DNA of 64,000 bases, taken from positions 2,852,001 to 2,916,000 of the forward strand of contig NZ_CP040899.1 in NCBI RefSeq assembly GCF_006349365.1. Direction: 5' to 3'. Below, in pieces: positions 63,401 to 64,000 of this stretch. How positions within the stretch are numbered: position 1 is the first letter of the stretch; every line of letters begins with the position of its first letter. The DNA is from Georgenia wutianyii (GTDB lineage Bacteria > Actinomycetota > Actinomycetes > Actinomycetales > Actinomycetaceae). A program made the translations under genes and the position numbers. A model generated the notes under the pieces. It had not been told where the DNA came from. It saw nothing but the letters and a program-made list of their open reading frames with translations, and did not search any database.

Positions 63401-64000
63401 CGAGCAGCGCACCGTCGGAGGCCCGGAACGCCGCGAGGCGGCCGCGCGCGGCGCTGCCCACCGCGGTGAAGTTGCCGCCGGCGTAGACCGTGGTGTTCGT
63501 CGCGACGATCGCGCGCACGTGGTAGTTCACGGGCGGCGCGAAGCCGGGGACGAGCGCCCCCGTGGCGGTGTCGAAGGCGGCGATGCGCTGACGGGCCTGG
63601 CCGTTGACGGTGGTGAACTCCCCGCCGACGTACAGGCGTCGGCCGTCGGGAGACACCGCGAGCGTACGGACCTGCTGGTTGAGGGTCGGGGCGAAGGAGG
63701 TCATCTGCCCCGTGATGACGTCGAAGGCCATGATGTTCGCGCGCGGGACGGTGTTCTGGCCGGCCGGTGAGCCCGCGGGACGCGCGGCGGAGAAGCTCCC
63801 GCCGACGTAGACGGTGGTGCCGGCCATCGCCATCGCCCACACGACCCCGTTGATCTGGGGCGTGGGCAGCGCGTCGGCGGTGACGGTCACGGGCGTGGCG
63901 GGGTCGGCCGGGTCGGCGGGCCTGCTGTCGGCCCAGGCCGCCGGGGCGAGGCCGACCAGGGCGAGCGTGAGGAGGAGGGACAGGCACCGGCGCAGCCAGG
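60483..64000 (-). CDS. Secreted multidomain PKD/LamG protein, 5' end beyond the window
   Basis: About 1172 codons are in the window. The frame stays open to the right edge, and its first residues there (LRRCLSLLLTLALVGLAPAAWA) are a signal peptide, so only a few N-terminal codons are missing. Order: WD/delta-60-like beta-propeller (about 40-430, repeated TTVYVGGSFS, LYVGGEFTTV, VYAGGNFTAV), a fibronectin III-like region (about 450-550), a LamG/concanavalin domain (about 575-760), two PKD domains (about 785-945; FTSSTDGLALGVDGRGSSDE, HEWTFGDGA), and a C-terminal beta domain (about 950-1172). No LPxTG or membrane anchor. Probably an extracellular glycan- or surface-binding protein; no catalytic domain recognised. 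Confidence 0.85.
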   Translation of the reverse strand, partial: WLRRCLSLLLTLALVGLAPAAWADSRPADPADPATPVTVTADALPTPQINGVVWAMAMAGTTVYVGGSFSAARPAGSPAGQNTVPRANIMAFDVITGQMTSFAPTLNQQVRTLAVSPDGRRLYVGGEFTTVNGQARQRIAAFDTATGALVPGFAPPVNYHVRAIVATNTTVYAGGNFTAVGSAARGRLAAFRASDGALLDWAPQATGGTVDAMTIDPAGARVAVGGGFTALNGSNNPGYGLGMLDTVTGASLPFAANSLVRNGTSDGAIDTLATDGTTIYGGGWTFGKEGGTWEGLFAASWDGGAVRWLNDCHGDTYGVYPVGDVVYAASHTHYCENIGGMRQGPGGVGDYPYHRAVAFGKEPTGTASWEPDQRRYYSFEGQPTSTQLGWFPELNTGSYTGQYQGPWSVVGNGDYVVMGGEFTRVNGTSQQGLTRFTTADKAPNAVGPSLFNATYPLNVSSTEAGQVRVNWRTNQDLDNENLTYRVYRDTQNGAGLVHTRTVTSRYWNPFTMGFTDTGVAPGSSHRYRVAVTDPFGNIANSPWTTVAVAASGADSAYVEAVYADEPTSYWRLGEASGPALADTVGLHPLTAAAGLSPTTGAIAGDGNGAMRFTGTNTGWAATTAQGNPPDVFTVETWFRTTSSAGGRLVGWSNRATQGSSSKHDRQLYMDGSGRIHFGVKPAASRLVVSSAAGYNDGAWHHAVATLSEDGMALYLDGAAVGGRADVTVGEHLALGYWRIGGDTVNGWPSAPSSGYFAGDLDEVAIYKTALSARDVAEHHAAGTATEAPNLAPVAAFTSSTDGLALGVDGRGSSDEDGEVVSHEWTFGDGASASGAETSHTYAQAGTYDVTLTVRDDDGATTSLTRQVTVAPVPNAAPLAAFTSSTDGLALGVDGRGSSDEDGEVVSHEWTFGDGASASGAETSHTYAQAGTYDVTLTVRDDDGATTSLTRQVTVSAVPAPLALDVFGRTVSNGWGSADAGGPWTAVGTASNFSVAGGAGRIALRTPGAGPGMRLAGISSTDVEVRVRAGADKPATGGGTYLTVTPRYLPDGNRYFVDTRVLATGQVVLTAGRRVSDVETALQSRTVSGLTAVPGQPLEVRAQAVGTAPTTLRAKVWAAGTAEPGAWTVAVTDTTAALQAPGGIALRGYLSTSATNAPVTVSFDDLWVGAPQ
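61141..61364 (-). repeat. Near-identical PKD-domain duplication, copy A
   Basis: 224 bp encoding one PKD domain, repeated 255 bp away at 61396-61619. The two differ at one base by eye (61284 g versus 61539 c), which is synonymous (a Val codon). Confidence 0.92.
61396..61619 (-). repeat. Near-identical PKD-domain duplication, copy B
   Basis: Partner of 61141-61364 in the same frame and orientation, separated by a 31-bp diverged linker. Confidence 0.92.

Noticed and set aside
63890..63890. GTG at 63890 as the true start of the PKD protein
   Set aside because: The frame continues upstream to the window edge and encodes a typical signal peptide, so the gene begins beyond 64000.

Overview
The window is one 64-kb stretch of very GC-rich DNA (judged by eye, above 70 %) with actinobacterial traits: GTG starts, ATGA/GTGA gene overlaps, an LPxTG surface protein, SURF1/CtaG-type oxidase assembly proteins, and many promoters whose -10 box lies only 6-7 nt before the start codon (leaderless mRNAs). 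Gene content (phosphoketolase-pta-ackA, sucCD, icd-mdh, DUF6350, DUF3017, PspC signalling cluster, two-catalytic-domain amylopullulanase) suggests a Micrococcales relative such as the Cellulomonadaceae/Georgenia group; this placement is inference. I see no tRNA, rRNA, CRISPR array, transposase or prophage. The window reads as ordinary chromosome. Layout: 0.1-3.5 kb, start of a YihY/BrkB gene on the left edge and a DeoR regulator-galT-galK operon (Leloir galactose pathway). 3.6-8.4 kb, xthA, a secreted gamma-glutamyltransferase carrying a C-terminal FG-GAP-like repeat region, and an MFS transporter. 8.4-10.7 kb, glyA-folD-MFS operon behind a ZTP riboswitch. 10.7-19.7 kb, a GNAT enzyme, purU, a 2004-residue cell-wall-anchored amylopullulanase and an AIM24 protein, with three arrays of one 18-bp tandem-repeat family between them. 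19.8-25.2 kb, icd-mdh, a CNNM/CorC-type protein, and a divergent DUF3017 / FAD-reductase pair. 25.2-32.2 kb, purH (with a second ZTP riboswitch), purN, a small membrane protein, a DJ-1/PfpI protein, DUF6350, sucD and sucC. 32.2-41.4 kb, a duplicated 79-bp palindromic element, aldo/keto reductase, methyltransferase, tag glycosylase, DUF2243-ctaG, an OatA-like acyltransferase, pcrA and two small membrane proteins. 41.4-46.1 kb, an envelope-stress-type module: LuxR response regulator, PspC-fused histidine kinase, divergent PspC/LiaF-like protein and small membrane proteins. 46.6-53.4 kb, DUF3817-guaA-glycosyltransferase operon and a heterodimeric ABC exporter with one dead ATPase half. 53.6-64 kb, SURF1, xfp-pta-ackA (phosphoketolase route to acetyl phosphate, acetate and ATP) and a large PKD/LamG surface protein running off the right edge. 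Connections: purine and one-carbon metabolism (glyA, folD, purU, purN, purH, guaA) is spread over the window, and two of its transcripts carry ZTP riboswitches. TCA genes icd and sucC share a near-palindromic motif close to their promoters. Two unrelated dispersed non-coding repeats (80 bp and 79 bp, both with inverted-repeat ends) and the 18-bp arrays are the least explained features.
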